Source: an uncultured Legionella sp. (lineage in GTDB: Bacteria; Pseudomonadota; Gammaproteobacteria; Legionellales; Legionellaceae). From it: DNA of 64,000 nt. The notes beneath the pieces were generated by a model. The model was given only the letters and a program-made list of their open reading frames with translations. It did not search any database and had not been told where the DNA came from. The stretch spans positions 1 to 64,000 of the forward strand of contig CABHON010000015.1 of assembly GCA_902168255.1 (NCBI GenBank), in the 5' to 3' direction. The position numbers and the translations under genes are program-made. Position 1 is the first letter of the stretch; every line of letters begins with the position of its first letter. Shown in pieces: positions 34,052 to 46,949 of this stretch.

Positions 34052-34142
34052 ACACAAGAAAGCTTTTCTTTTTTCATTACATTAAAAATAGCCTTTCTAC
34101 AAATCAAAATAATTGCATATCAATAGTTGTAATATGCGCTTT

Positions 34143-34892
34143 CTAATATAAATGCTGCCCGCCATTAATAGAAAAATTAGCACCGGTAATATATCCACTG
34201 GCTTCATCGGCAAGAAATGCTACCATTCTTGCAACTTCTTCTGGTTTCCCAAGCCGTTTTACTGGAATAGTATCAATAATTTTATTGAGAATATCTTCTG
34301 AAATAGAACTAAGCATTTGTGTATGGATATAACCAGGGGAAATGGTATTTACTGTTATCCCTTTACGCGCTACTTCCAGCGCTAAACTTTTGGTAAAACC
34401 GTGCATACCTGCTTTGGCCGCTGCATAGTTTGTCTGACCAAATTGTCCCTTTTGCCCATTGACTGAAGAAATATTAATAATACGGCCATAATTACGTTCC
34501 ATCATTCCATTAATGACATGCCGGGTTACATTAAAAATACTATTTAAATTAGTATTAATTACATTTGACCAAGCTTCTAACGGCATTTTATATAATTGGA
34601 CATCGTCATTGATACCAGCATTATTCACTAAAATATCAATATGCTGATAATCTGATTCAATTTGTTGAATCAATGTTTTGCAAGAACTATAATCCCGCAC
34701 GTCAGCATAATACGCCACCATATTATTATAACCCAGTTGTTCTTGTTCTTTTTTCCAAGCATTAGCAAAGGAATGATCAGCACGGTGATTGTAACTTGCA
34801 ATCACTTTAACATTTTTTGAACAAAGATGTTGGCAAATGGCGGTACCGATACCTCCCGTGCCACCTGTAACCAGCGCAACATATTGAGTCAT
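34143..34892 (-). CDS. phaB: Acetoacetyl-CoA reductase (NADPH)
   Basis: Second step of poly-3-hydroxybutyrate synthesis. Short-chain dehydrogenase with TGGTGGIG (cofactor loop), NNAGI, the catalytic Ser of INISSVNG and Tyr/Lys of NYAAAKAG, and the C-terminal ITGANFSINGGQHLY, which is typical of PhaB. I start at the ATG at 34892 (249 aa; typical PhaB is about 246) because GAGG lies just upstream; the upstream ATG at 34922 adds a peptide unlike the family. Same strand as phaC and phaP but separated from them by about 390 bp of repeats. Confidence 0.93.
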   Translation of the reverse strand: MTQYVALVTGGTGGIGTAICQHLCSKNVKVIASYNHRADHSFANAWKKEQEQLGYNNMVAYYADVRDYSSCKTLIQQIESDYQHIDILVNNAGINDDVQLYKMPLEAWSNVINTNLNSIFNVTRHVINGMMERNYGRIINISSVNGQKGQFGQTNYAAAKAGMHGFTKSLALEVARKGITVNTISPGYIHTQMLSSISEDILNKIIDTIPVKRLGKPEEVARMVAFLADEASGYITGANFSINGGQHLY

Positions 34893-35278
34893 AACACTTA
34901 CCTCATTTTTAACTGAATGCATTTACATCATTTTTCGGTTTTTCGGAGGGGACAAGTCTTGTACTCACCCGCAACACACGACTGAAGTCTCGTCAGTTTT
35001 TTCATAAATAATCCCCTGATTTTCAAACCATTTAAATTCCATCAAGCCCCGTCATTGCGAGAAATATTTGAATTGAACCCATAGCGTAGCGAAGGGTGGC
35101 AATGCAAATATGACGAAGCAATCCAGCAACAATTATCCAATGAATATCGTTGTCTGGATTGCCGCGTCGCTTTATTGCTCCGCTACGCTGCGCAATACCG
35201 CTCCTCGCAATGACGAACTAGTTGAAAACTACAACAAAGTGGCGAACCCTTAAAACAAAAGCTCCCTATGCAGGAAAA
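34893..35278. other. Repeat-filled 386-bp gap between phaC and phaB
   Basis: It holds a degenerate half of the GTAGGGGCGGGTC palindrome at about 34945-34980 (GTCTTGTACTCACCCGC) and a full CGTCATTGCGAG element at 35050-35215. No gene is seen. The phaB leader and possible promoter lie just above 34892. Confidence 0.7.
35050..35215. repeat. Inverted-repeat element, CGTCATTGCGAG family, copy 2
   Basis: CGTCATTGCGAG at 35050-35061 is matched by CTCGCAATGACG at 35204-35215. Inside are AAGCAATCCAG and CTGGATTGCCGCGTCGC, an inverted pair also present in copy 1 at 8444-8601. About 166 bp, noncoding. Confidence 0.85.
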
Positions 35279-37051
35279 TTATTTTTTTAACACATATACT
35301 CCAGGAGCATCACCTAATATAGGATGCTCATTACTTGCAATACCCATGGAAGGAGCAGGTATTTTTTTTCCAGAAAGATCTGCCAGCCATCTTGCCCATT
35401 TAGGCCACCAGGAACCTTTTGCAAAGGGCTCATTGTATTGCCAAATATCTGGACTGGTATATTTTTCATCTTTTTTACGTATTTTCATTTGATAACTTCT
35501 GCGTGGATGGCCAGGTTCGCTCACAATGCCCGCATTATGACCACCGCTAGTAAGAATAAAGGTAGTATCGGCATTTAAAAATAGCTGTATTTTATAGACT
35601 GATCGCCACGGTGATACATGATCTTTTTGAGTCGCCACAACAAAAAGTGGCAATTGAATATCCGCTAGAGACACATGTTTTTTTCTGACTCTATAATGTC
35701 CTTGTATTAGTTCATTATTTAAAAATAAATTATGCAAATATTCTGAATGCATGCGATAAGGGAGCCGGGTTGTATCTGCATCCCATGCCATCAAATCATT
35801 TAAAGGACGACGTTTACCTAATAAATAATCATGAACCATGCGTGACCAGATAAGATCATTCGAACGCAACATACTAAATGCCCAACTCATTTGAGGACCA
35901 TCAAGATATCCTTTTTCCCACATCAGATCTTCTAGATATGCAATTTGGCTATGATCAATAAAGAGGGATAATTCACCCGCTTCACGAAAGTCCACCTGGG
36001 TAGCAAACAAAGTCATGCTCGCTAAGGAATCATCATTTTGACCAGCCAACCATGCCGCGGCAATAGCTAAGAGCGTTCCACCTAAGCAATATCCTGCTGC
36101 ATGGATTTTTGTCTTGGGCAATATCTCTCTAATTATAGATATTGCTTGCATAATACCCATATGCAAATAATCATTTAGCTCTAAATTACGATCTTCACTC
36201 CCAGGATTTTTCCAGGAAATCATAAAAACTGTATGTCCTTTTCCTACCAGATATTTCACTAATGAGTTATGCGGAGAAAGATCCAAAATATAATATTTCA
36301 TAATCCACGCGGGTATAATTAATATCGGTTCAGGATAGACTTTTTTATGTTGGGGCTCATATTGTATGAGCTCCATTAAATGATTACGATAAATAACTTT
36401 ACCTGGTGTAATGGCAACATCTTTTCCAACTTGATATTTTTCTACACCAACAGGGGGTAATTTATAATGGTTTCTATACATATCTTCTAAATAATTATGA
36501 TACCCATCGATAAAATTTTTTCCCCCCGTTTGAAAGGTTTCTGTTAATACTTCGGGATTTGTCCAGGGAAAATTTGAAGGTGAATATGTATCAATCATTT
36601 GTCGAACCGTAAAATTGATTACCTCTTGATGATGTTTTGAGACACCCCGAATATGAGTTGTTGCAAGATTCCACCATTCTTGCCACGTCAAAAAAGTGCT
36701 AGAGATAAAATTAAAAGGAAAACTTTCCCATTCAGGCGCAGCAAAACGTTTATCATTTTGTGTAGTATGTACACACAGTTCACTATTTTCACATTCAATT
36801 AAGCCCATATTTGCTAATAATTGAAAAGTAAGTTTTCCTCCCATATCGAAAGCTTGGTTCACCAAATCCATTTGTTTAGCAGGTGAAAGAAATAAATGGG
36901 ATAACCAATCTACTTGGCTTAAACTTATTGCCGCTGGCGATAACCATCCTATCCATTTACCTAATAAAGCATGAAGCATAATATCATAGGCTTGTCCCTC
37001 ATATTCTGTTGGATAACCGAGCTGTTCTTTTATCTCTTCACTTGCTTTCAT
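35279..37051 (-). CDS. phaC: Class I poly(3-hydroxyalkanoate) synthase
   Basis: Polymerises 3-hydroxybutyryl-CoA at the granule surface. N-terminal PhaC domain, then an alpha/beta hydrolase core with lipase-like box GYCLGG (nucleophile Cys322), catalytic Asp in QKDHVSPW, and His in GGHNAGIV. PAWIMKYYILDLSPHNSLVKYL is a class I hallmark. 590 aa is normal. It starts six bases after phaP, so the two form an operon. A second, distinct synthase is divergently encoded at 37688. Confidence 0.95.
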   Translation of the reverse strand: MKASEEIKEQLGYPTEYEGQAYDIMLHALLGKWIGWLSPAAISLSQVDWLSHLFLSPAKQMDLVNQAFDMGGKLTFQLLANMGLIECENSELCVHTTQNDKRFAAPEWESFPFNFISSTFLTWQEWWNLATTHIRGVSKHHQEVINFTVRQMIDTYSPSNFPWTNPEVLTETFQTGGKNFIDGYHNYLEDMYRNHYKLPPVGVEKYQVGKDVAITPGKVIYRNHLMELIQYEPQHKKVYPEPILIIPAWIMKYYILDLSPHNSLVKYLVGKGHTVFMISWKNPGSEDRNLELNDYLHMGIMQAISIIREILPKTKIHAAGYCLGGTLLAIAAAWLAGQNDDSLASMTLFATQVDFREAGELSLFIDHSQIAYLEDLMWEKGYLDGPQMSWAFSMLRSNDLIWSRMVHDYLLGKRRPLNDLMAWDADTTRLPYRMHSEYLHNLFLNNELIQGHYRVRKKHVSLADIQLPLFVVATQKDHVSPWRSVYKIQLFLNADTTFILTSGGHNAGIVSEPGHPRRSYQMKIRKKDEKYTSPDIWQYNEPFAKGSWWPKWARWLADLSGKKIPAPSMGIASNEHPILGDAPGVYVLKK

Positions 37052-37057
37052 TAACTA

Positions 37058-37402
37058 TTACTCTTTTTCTTTTCCTTTGTGGTGTGATGTTGTTGACGAA
37101 CTACTTTGTGCTCTGGACGACGTGGTTGTATTAGTAAAATTTTTTGCACCTTCCGCTGCTTCTTTACAAATAATACTGCAAAGCTCCTGGGAATACTGCA
37201 ATGCTTCTGTTCCTGCTGCCATTGCTATTTTCATTTGCACTCCCAAAAAATCTTCTGGTTTTTTTATGCGCATAAAATCCCCCCATAAATCTGTTCTAGA
37301 TACCATTTTGCCGAAAGTTTTCATATTTAATTCAGCAATGGCTGCCATTTGTCTATTCATCGAGTCACCCAAATTTTCAAAAGCATCTGTGTATCTCATC
37401 AT
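37058..37402 (-). CDS. phaP: Phasin family protein (PHB granule-associated)
   Basis: 114-residue amphipathic helical protein, no signal peptide, with PEDFLGVQMKIAMAAGTEALQYSQELCSII resembling the phasin_2 core that coats PHB granules. Ser/Thr-rich tail. GGGAGG lies five bases before the ATG. Immediate upstream partner of phaC, which supports the assignment. Confidence 0.85.
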   Translation of the reverse strand: MMRYTDAFENLGDSMNRQMAAIAELNMKTFGKMVSRTDLWGDFMRIKKPEDFLGVQMKIAMAAGTEALQYSQELCSIICKEAAEGAKNFTNTTTSSRAQSSSSTTSHHKGKEKE

Positions 37403-37427
37403 AATACCTCCCTACAAAAATATTCAT

Positions 37428-37573
37428 TAGACCTCTTCGTAAACTGACTCTTTTGTATTATTTCTTCGTCATTCATCTTTTTCGAATCCTCATTTACGTC
37501 TTGTAAACTCCGGTTCTCAAAAAATTCATTCCTCGAACTAATAGCAAAATTGTCAAGTTTCCGAAGAGGTCTA
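37428..37573. repeat. 146-bp MITE-like element with ~22-bp terminal inverted repeats
   Basis: TAGACCTCTTCG at 37428-37439 is perfectly inverted at 37562-37573. The match extends inwards (GTAAACTGAC against GTCAAGTTTCC) with two differences. ATT flanks the AGACC...GGTCT core on both sides, a possible target duplication. No coding capacity. It lies in the divergent phaP-phaC2 promoter region. Confidence 0.75.
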
Positions 37574-37687
37574 TTAAAAACTAAAAATAATTTAGATTAA
37601 ATTAATTAGTAAAGAAGCATTATTTTGTCAATTTTAGTCTATAGTGAAAAAAACTATACACTTCAATGGAAAAGGTTAACTACTTCC

Positions 37688-39433
37688 ATGAACACAGAAA
37701 ACTTAATTTTCCAAAAAATAACTGAGAATTTCATTGCCTTTAATGAAAAATGTCAGCAAATCTGTACGATAAACAGTGAAAATAATAGTTGGCATAATAT
37801 TCAAAAATATTATGATTTGTTGATAGAAGATTATCAAAAAGTCATTAAGCATATTCATTTTGATTCTGAAAAAATGTTCACGATTTATTCAGAATATTTA
37901 GACAATTACAGTGCCTTACTTAAAAACAATTTGCATTATGAAGATAAGCGATTTAAAGACGAATTATGGCATGAGCATCCACTGTATCATTTTATCAGTC
38001 AATCATATTTACTCCTTGAAAAAACCATTGAACAGGGTTGGCAAGCCATCGAGGAAATAGCTCCCTCTCATAAAGAAAAAGTTATGTTTTATACAAAGCA
38101 ATGGCTAGATTTTATGGCTCCCAGCAATTTTCTTTTTTCAAATCCCCATGTACTTCAACAAACCATTGAAACGCAAGGAGATAATCTTGTACGAGGATTA
38201 AATAATTTCTTTGAAGATATAAGTGGATGTCCAGGAAAAATCAGCCTTAAGATGACTGATTTTGAAGCTTTCGAAATAGGAAAAAATATTGCCACCACAA
38301 AAGGAAAGATTATTTTTCAAAACAGTCTTATGCAATTGATTCAGTATGAGCCAACCACCTCAAAAGTTTACCGTAAACCTTTATTAATTGTTCCACCTTG
38401 GATTAATAAATATTATATTCTGGATTTAAGCCCACAAAACTCTTTAGTTCGTTGGCTTGTTGAACAAGGTTACACCGTTTTTATGATTTCTTGGGTTAAT
38501 CCCAATCACACGCATGCAGATAAAAATTTTGAGCATTACCTTTCAGAAGGGACATTGTCCGCATTGGAAGTCATTCAACAAACTACCGGTATTTCTTCCA
38601 TCAATGCAATGGGTTATTGTATTGGCGGAACATTATTAGCAAGTACACTCGCTTACTTAGCCGCTAAGAAAAAAACATGCATTGCCAGTGCTACTTATTT
38701 AACTACTTTATTAGATTTTGCCAATCCAGGAAGTTTAGGTGTGTTCTTAGATGAAAAACAATTTAAGTTTATTAAAAAATATGTTAAACAACAAGGCTTT
38801 TTAGATGGCTTTACGCTTTCCCAAGCATTTAACTTATTGCGAGCTAATGATCTCATTTGGTCTAATTTTGTTAAAAATTATTTACATGGTGATAAACCTA
38901 TACCCATGGACATTCTTTATTGGAATGCTGATTACACCAATTTGCCGCAAAAAATGCTTATTTTTTATTTGCGGCATATGTATTTAGACAATAAACTTAT
39001 CCAATCAGGAGAAATTCGTTTATTAAATACGCCTATCCACTTAAAAAAAATAAAGACACCCACATATTTTTTATCGGCTGAACAAGATCACATTGCCCCT
39101 TGGAAATCGACCTATTCCGGAAGGCTGCATCATGGAGGAAAAACCACATTTGTCTTAAGTGGTTCTGGTCATATTGCTGGAGTCATTAATCCTCCCATTA
39201 AAGATAAATATTATTATTATACGAATGAAACATATTACCCTGAGGCAGAAGAATTTTTAAATAACGCGCAAAAGAATAATGGATCTTGGTGGACGCATTG
39301 GGAAAACTGGCTATCTTCACACAGTGGAAAAAAGATTGCCGCACGCATGATTAATAACGCCCCTTATTCTATTATTGAAGATGCTCCGGGATCTTATGTA
39401 AGGGTTTCAAAGAATATAGCCTTTTCCAAGTAA
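37688..39433 (+). CDS. Second class I poly(3-hydroxyalkanoate) synthase paralogue
   Basis: Same architecture as phaC but clearly diverged. Nucleophile Cys311 in GYCIGG, Asp in EQDHIAPW, His in GSGHIAGV, and PPWINKYYILDLSPQNSLVRWL. I start at the ATG at 37688 (581 aa); the frame is open to a TTG at 37625. N-terminal ~110 residues are helical and unlike the first synthase. All catalytic residues are kept, so it is probably active, perhaps with different substrate range, partner or regulation. Divergent from phaP-phaC, with a MITE in the shared upstream region. Confidence 0.92.
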   Translation: MNTENLIFQKITENFIAFNEKCQQICTINSENNSWHNIQKYYDLLIEDYQKVIKHIHFDSEKMFTIYSEYLDNYSALLKNNLHYEDKRFKDELWHEHPLYHFISQSYLLLEKTIEQGWQAIEEIAPSHKEKVMFYTKQWLDFMAPSNFLFSNPHVLQQTIETQGDNLVRGLNNFFEDISGCPGKISLKMTDFEAFEIGKNIATTKGKIIFQNSLMQLIQYEPTTSKVYRKPLLIVPPWINKYYILDLSPQNSLVRWLVEQGYTVFMISWVNPNHTHADKNFEHYLSEGTLSALEVIQQTTGISSINAMGYCIGGTLLASTLAYLAAKKKTCIASATYLTTLLDFANPGSLGVFLDEKQFKFIKKYVKQQGFLDGFTLSQAFNLLRANDLIWSNFVKNYLHGDKPIPMDILYWNADYTNLPQKMLIFYLRHMYLDNKLIQSGEIRLLNTPIHLKKIKTPTYFLSAEQDHIAPWKSTYSGRLHHGGKTTFVLSGSGHIAGVINPPIKDKYYYYTNETYYPEAEEFLNNAQKNNGSWWTHWENWLSSHSGKKIAARMINNAPYSIIEDAPGSYVRVSKNIAFSK

Positions 39434-39486
39434 TTTTGGTTCTATGGTGGGAATCAATGGCATTCGATAAGACAAAATTCCTAAGT

Positions 39487-39561
39487 GTAGGGGCAGGTCT
39501 TGTGCCTGCCCGAAACTTCAATAGCCTCGAAATAACAGGCGGGTACAAGACCCGCCCCTAC
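39487..39561. repeat. GTAGGGGCAGGTC palindrome between convergent phaC2 and atpC
   Basis: GTAGGGGCAGGTCTTGTGCC and GGTACAAGACCCGCCCCTAC form imperfect arms around a 20-odd base loop. It lies between two convergent genes, where its hairpin could act as a bidirectional terminator. Confidence 0.85.
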
Positions 39562-39642
39562 GGAGAAAGATCTTAAAATTCTGTTAACCGAATGTCATTG
39601 AGGTTGGAATACCCCAAATTTATTGAGGTAAAATATAGACTA

Positions 39643-40059
39643 TTAATGATGCTTTAGCTTTTTCAGCAAGCGAACTTGGGCAGCAGCACGGGCTAATTCA
39701 CCCGCAGCTTTAGAATAATCGAAATCAGCATTACGATGCGCTAACGCTTCACGAGCCTTTTGTTCGGCTTCTAACGCGGCCGCTTCGTTTAGATTCTCCG
39801 CACGCACTGCCGTATCAGCAAGAACTGTTACACAATGAGGTTGTACTTCTAACATACCACCAGAAATGTAATATAATTCTTCTTTACCACCTTGAAGGGT
39901 TAAACGAACTTCGCCCGGTTTGATTTGAGTCAATAACGGCGCATGGCCACGAGTAATACCCAGTTCTCCCAATAACCCAGTGGCAACTACTAGTTCAACC
40001 AATCCAGAAAAAATTTCATTCTCTGCACTGACAATGTCACAATGAATACTCATAGCCAT
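39643..40059 (-). CDS. atpC: ATP synthase epsilon subunit
   Basis: Central-stalk subunit and inhibitor of F1. N-terminal beta sandwich ([40 protein letters not shown]) and C-terminal helical hairpin rich in Ala/Glu/Lys. 138 aa. GGTGAG lies near the ATG at 40059; a second in-frame ATG lies two codons later. Last gene of the operon, 14 bp after atpD. Confidence 0.96.
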   Translation of the reverse strand: MAMSIHCDIVSAENEIFSGLVELVVATGLLGELGITRGHAPLLTQIKPGEVRLTLQGGKEELYYISGGMLEVQPHCVTVLADTAVRAENLNEAAALEAEQKAREALAHRNADFDYSKAAGELARAAAQVRLLKKLKHH

Positions 40060-40073
40060 CTTAACTCACCTTA

Positions 40074-41474
<1,401 letters not shown>

Positions 41475-41481
41475 TTATTTT

Positions 41482-41539
41482 GTAGGGGCAGGTCTTGTAC
41501 GTGCCTATTTTTTCGGGCGGGTACAAGACCCACCCCTAC
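41482..41539. repeat. GTAGGGGCAGGTC palindrome inside the atp operon (atpG-atpD gap)
   Basis: GTAGGGGCAGGTCTTGTAC and GTACAAGACCCACCCCTAC form near-perfect arms of about 24 bp. It is transcribed with the operon and would form a strong hairpin ahead of atpD. Confidence 0.9.
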
Positions 41540-41585
41540 ATAAAAACAACAAATTTATGATGGCCACAAGAGCCATCCCTATCAC

Positions 41586-42446
41586 CTATAATGCTGAAGC
41601 ACCGCTTACGATTTCAGCTAATTCTTGCGTAATCGCCGCTTGACGTGCCTTATTGTAAGCCAATTGGAAATCTTTGATTAGATCGCCAGCATTGTCCGAA
41701 GCATTTTTCATTGCAATCATTTTAGACGCTTGTTCACAAGCAATGTTTTCTACCAAACCTTGATATACTTGCAATTCAATATAACGCCCAAATAATTCAT
41801 CTAACAATGATTGTGCTTCTGGCTCATAAATATAATCCCAATAATGACTCACTTCTTTTTCTTCAGAAGCCACTAATGGAAGTAATTGTTCAATTTTCGG
41901 CTCTTGTGTCATAGTGTTAACGAATCGATTATAGGCAACATATAAACCATCAATTTTGCCTTCGTCATATTCTTTCAACATGGACTGGACAACACCCACA
42001 ATGTCAGAAATACCCGGGGTATCACCTAATTTTTCAGTAAAAGCAACAATATTGCCGCCTGCTCGTCTAAAAAAAGCTTCGCCCTTACGACCAATCACAC
42101 ATAAATCAATGGCCACATTAGCGGTCTGCCATTGTTTCATTTTTAAAATAGTTTCTTTAAACAGATTAATATTTAAACTACCGCATAATCCACGATCAGT
42201 GGTAATAATAATTAATCCAACGCGTTTAATCGGCCGCTCAGTAAGATAAGGGTGTTGATACTCAGAATGGCTTTTGGCCACGTGTTGAACAACCCCTCTT
42301 ATCTTTTCTGCATAAGGTCGTGAATGCCGCATACGTTCTTGCGTTTTACGCATTTTACTTGCAGCAACCATTTCCATTGCACGCGTGATTTTTTGCGTTT
42401 TTTTAATACTCGCGATTTTCGTTCGTATTTCTTTTGCGCCGGCCAT
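41586..42446 (-). CDS. atpG: ATP synthase gamma subunit
   Basis: Rotor shaft of F1. N-terminal [31 protein letters not shown] and C-terminal [32 protein letters not shown] are the conserved coiled-coil ends, and [10 protein letters not shown] is in the Rossmann part. 286 aa as in E. coli. Eight bp after atpA. Confidence 0.97.
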   Translation of the reverse strand: MAGAKEIRTKIASIKKTQKITRAMEMVAASKMRKTQERMRHSRPYAEKIRGVVQHVAKSHSEYQHPYLTERPIKRVGLIIITTDRGLCGSLNINLFKETILKMKQWQTANVAIDLCVIGRKGEAFFRRAGGNIVAFTEKLGDTPGISDIVGVVQSMLKEYDEGKIDGLYVAYNRFVNTMTQEPKIEQLLPLVASEEKEVSHYWDYIYEPEAQSLLDELFGRYIELQVYQGLVENIACEQASKMIAMKNASDNAGDLIKDFQLAYNKARQAAITQELAEIVSGASAL

Positions 42447-42454
42447 AATGGTTC

Positions 42455-44041
42455 CTACCAGTTTCCTGTTTTCTTAAATTCTTCAAGTGCTTTCTGCAGA
42501 GTTGCTTGAATGTCTGCATCTAATGCGCCTGTTTCATCTAATTTCTTGAGGAAATCAGCATAATGAGCACGCATAAAGCCATGTAACGCTTCTTCAAAAG
42601 AACCTACTGCTTGTTTTTCAACATCATCTAAGAAACCAGCATCAATGGCATAAAGAGAAACTGCCATTAAACCAACATGCAATGGTGCATATTGTTTTTG
42701 TTTCATTAACTCTGTTAAGCGTTGGCCACGTTCTAATTGTTTACGTGTTGCTTCGTCCAAATCAGATGCAAATTGAGAGAAGGCTTCTAATTCACGGAAT
42801 TGAGCAGATACTAATCGGAGGTTACCACCAAACTTCTTAATAATCTTAGTTTGTGCAGCACCGCCCACACGAGAAACAGATAACCCAGAGTTAATAGCAG
42901 GACGAATACCAGAGTTAAATAAATCAGTATCCAAGAATATCTGTCCGTCAGTAATCGAAATAACGTTAGTCGGAACGAATGCAGATACGTCACCCGCTTG
43001 AGTTTCAATAATTGGCAATGCAGTCAATGATCCTGTTTTACCTTTCACTTCCCCGTTCGTCATTTTTTCAACATATTCTGCATTTACTCTTGCTGCACGC
43101 TCTAATAAACGTGAATGCAAGTAGAATACGTCCCCAGGATACGCTTCACGACCAGGTGGACGACGAAGTAATAATGAAATTTGACGATAAGCCCATGCTT
43201 GTTTTGTTAAATCATCATAAACAATTAATGCATCTTCACCACGATCACGGAAGTATTCACCCATCGCACAACCAGAGTACGGTGCAATAAATTGCAATGC
43301 TGCTGAATCAGATGCACTTGCAGCAACTACAGTGGTATAAGCCATTGCGCCGTGTTCTTCTAATTTACGTACAATTGCCGCAATAGAAGAAGCTTTTTGT
43401 CCAATAGCAACATAAATACATTTGATGCCTGAATGTTTCTGATTGATAATCGCGTCAATAGCAATGGCAGTTTTACCTGTTTGGCGGTCACCAATGATCA
43501 ATTCACGTTGACCACGACCCACCGGAGTCATCGCATCAATTACTTTTAAACCTGTTTGAACTGGTTGATTAACAGATTGGCGATCAATAACGCCAGGTGC
43601 AATTTTTTCAATAGGAGAACTTAACGTGGTTTCAATGGGACCTTTTCCATCAATTGGTCGGCCTAACGCATCAACAACACGTCCTAATAAAGCTTCACCA
43701 ACAGGAACTTCTAAAATACGTCGTGTGCAACGTGCTTTTTGACCTTCGGCTAATTGAGTGTAGTCACCTAAGATAACCGCACCAACAGAATCACGTTCCA
43801 AGTTAAGCGCTAAACCATAAGTAACAGCACCACTACCTTCACCACCGTCTGTATCATCGCCTTCAAACTCGATCATTTCTCCTTGCATAACATCGGTTAA
43901 ACCGAAAATACGAACAATACCATCTTTTAAGCTAGTGATTGTTCCTTCGTTACGCACTTCTGTTGTGGATTGATAGCCTTCAATCTTTTTACGAATCAAA
44001 TCACTGATTTCAGAAGGATTTAATTTTACCTGTGTTGTCAT
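42455..44041 (-). CDS. atpA: ATP synthase alpha subunit
   Basis: Non-catalytic nucleotide-binding F1 subunit. Contains [18 protein letters not shown] (P loop), [47 protein letters not shown] and the [19 protein letters not shown] arginine-finger region. 528 aa, slightly longer than E. coli (513), by small insertions such as [12 protein letters not shown] near residue 70. Confidence 0.98.
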   Translation of the reverse strand: MTTQVKLNPSEISDLIRKKIEGYQSTTEVRNEGTITSLKDGIVRIFGLTDVMQGEMIEFEGDDTDGGEGSGAVTYGLALNLERDSVGAVILGDYTQLAEGQKARCTRRILEVPVGEALLGRVVDALGRPIDGKGPIETTLSSPIEKIAPGVIDRQSVNQPVQTGLKVIDAMTPVGRGQRELIIGDRQTGKTAIAIDAIINQKHSGIKCIYVAIGQKASSIAAIVRKLEEHGAMAYTTVVAASASDSAALQFIAPYSGCAMGEYFRDRGEDALIVYDDLTKQAWAYRQISLLLRRPPGREAYPGDVFYLHSRLLERAARVNAEYVEKMTNGEVKGKTGSLTALPIIETQAGDVSAFVPTNVISITDGQIFLDTDLFNSGIRPAINSGLSVSRVGGAAQTKIIKKFGGNLRLVSAQFRELEAFSQFASDLDEATRKQLERGQRLTELMKQKQYAPLHVGLMAVSLYAIDAGFLDDVEKQAVGSFEEALHGFMRAHYADFLKKLDETGALDADIQATLQKALEEFKKTGNW

Positions 44042-44066
44042 CTCGTTAATTAACCTCTTATTAATC

Positions 44067-44618
44067 TTAACTCATCATTTCTTCGTTTAACCGTTGCATT
44101 CTGCCACGAAGAGAACCATCCATTACTAAGCCTGCTGCTTCTACAATAACGCCACCGAGTAATTTTTTATCCACTTGTGTGGTTAACTTAATATCACGTT
44201 TCAAGCGTTTTTTTAATGCAGAAATCAGTGCTTCTTGTTGTTGTTCGGTCAGGGGTTCAAATGTTGTTACATTTGCTTCAACTGTTTTTTCATAATCTGC
44301 ACGCAATTGTTCATATAACATATGAATAGCAGGTAAAGCACCCAAACGCTTTGTTTGAGCTAACAACTGAAGAAACTGTTCAGCCATTTTATTCTTCTCA
44401 TTCAAAACTGAAGAAAAGACTGCTGCTGCTTCAGCAGGAAGAATGTCAGGTCTTTTTATAAAAAATAACACTCCCGGTTCAGTCGCAGCAACAGATAACT
44501 TGGCTAAAATATCAGACCATTCACCCATGGATTTTCCACCAACATCAATAGCGGCTTCAAAAACAGCTTTGGCATAAGGCCTAGCAACAGTAATCCAATC
44601 TAGTGAATCCATCGACAT
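44067..44618 (-). CDS. atpH: ATP synthase delta subunit
   Basis: Connects F1 to the peripheral stalk. [12 protein letters not shown] at the N terminus and the C-terminal [30 protein letters not shown] are family signatures. 183 aa. Start and atpF stop share a base (44618), indicating translational coupling. Confidence 0.95.
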   Translation of the reverse strand: MSMDSLDWITVARPYAKAVFEAAIDVGGKSMGEWSDILAKLSVAATEPGVLFFIKRPDILPAEAAAVFSSVLNEKNKMAEQFLQLLAQTKRLGALPAIHMLYEQLRADYEKTVEANVTTFEPLTEQQQEALISALKKRLKRDIKLTTQVDKKLLGGVIVEAAGLVMDGSLRGRMQRLNEEMMS

Positions 44619-45094
44619 TACACTCCAATTTCTTGAACAAGCTTATCAAAAACAGCTTGGTGAGTTTGTTCATTTACTTCGCGTTCAAGTATTTTTTCAG
44701 TTCCAGCAATAGCCAATTTAGAAACTTGTTTTCTAAGTGCTTCTTTTGCTTGGTTCATTTCTTGCTCAATTTGTTCTTGAGCAACTTGAATCAAACGCGC
44801 TGCTTCTGTTTGTGCAGACTGTTTTGCTTCATCTAATAAATGAGCAGCACGTTTTTGCGCTTTATCAATAATCTCTGCCGCTTGAAGTTTGGCTTCTTTT
44901 AAATCTTGAACTGCTTTATAACGAGCTAATTCAAGTTCTTTTTGTCCACGCTCTGCTGCTGCAAGACCTTCAGCAATTTCATTCCGTCTTTCTTCCAGTG
45001 CTTTAGTAATGGGAGGCCATACGAACTTCATCGTAAACCAAACGAAAAAAGCAAAGGTGATAATCTGAACGATTAAAGTGGCATTGATATTCAC
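44618..45094 (-). CDS. atpF: ATP synthase b subunit
   Basis: Peripheral stalk: one N-terminal membrane helix ([24 protein letters not shown]) then a long charged coiled coil rich in Ala, Glu, Lys and Gln. 158 aa, almost the same as E. coli (156). Confidence 0.96.
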   Translation of the reverse strand: MNINATLIVQIITFAFFVWFTMKFVWPPITKALEERRNEIAEGLAAAERGQKELELARYKAVQDLKEAKLQAAEIIDKAQKRAAHLLDEAKQSAQTEAARLIQVAQEQIEQEMNQAKEALRKQVSKLAIAGTEKILEREVNEQTHQAVFDKLVQEIGV

Positions 45095-45113
45095 TCTGGG
45101 CGCCCTCTTATTA

Positions 45114-45428
<315 letters not shown>

Positions 45429-45465
45429 TTATCCTCTAGTTAAAGTTAAAAGTTATTAAAAAATA

Positions 45466-46699
<1,234 letters not shown>

Positions 46700-46737
46700 T
46701 CTGATCTCGGTATATTCATGTGTTTTCGACGCGGCGA

Positions 46738-46766
46738 ATTATATAGAAAAAGAATAATAAACGCAA
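46738..46766 (-). promoter_or_regulatory. Sigma-70 promoter of the atp operon
   Basis: Reading the minus strand: TTGCGT (46766-46761), 17-bp spacer, perfect TATAAT (46743-46738). It lies about 40 bp upstream of the atpI start and faces the operon. Confidence 0.8.
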
Positions 46767-46892
46767 GGCCGAAATGAGTGAAAATCAACACCTAATTAAT
46801 AATATTTAGTTCTGTAACATTGTCGAATTGAATTAAAGTAACAAAGGCATTTCCAAAAATTACTAAGAGTGAGACCAACTTGCATATTTTAT

Positions 46893-46930
46893 CCCCCATA
46901 AAAAATTCATTTTTGAATATTTTATGGGGG
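46893..46930 (-). terminator. Strong hairpin after petC
   Basis: CCCCCATAAA and TTTATGGGGG pair perfectly around an 18-base AT-rich loop that itself has a TTCA/TGAA pair. It lies 20 bp past the petC stop and between petC and the atp promoter, so it probably ends the rplM-petC transcript. The T run is weak. Confidence 0.65.
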
Positions 46931-46949
46931 TAATTATATACAAAATTGC

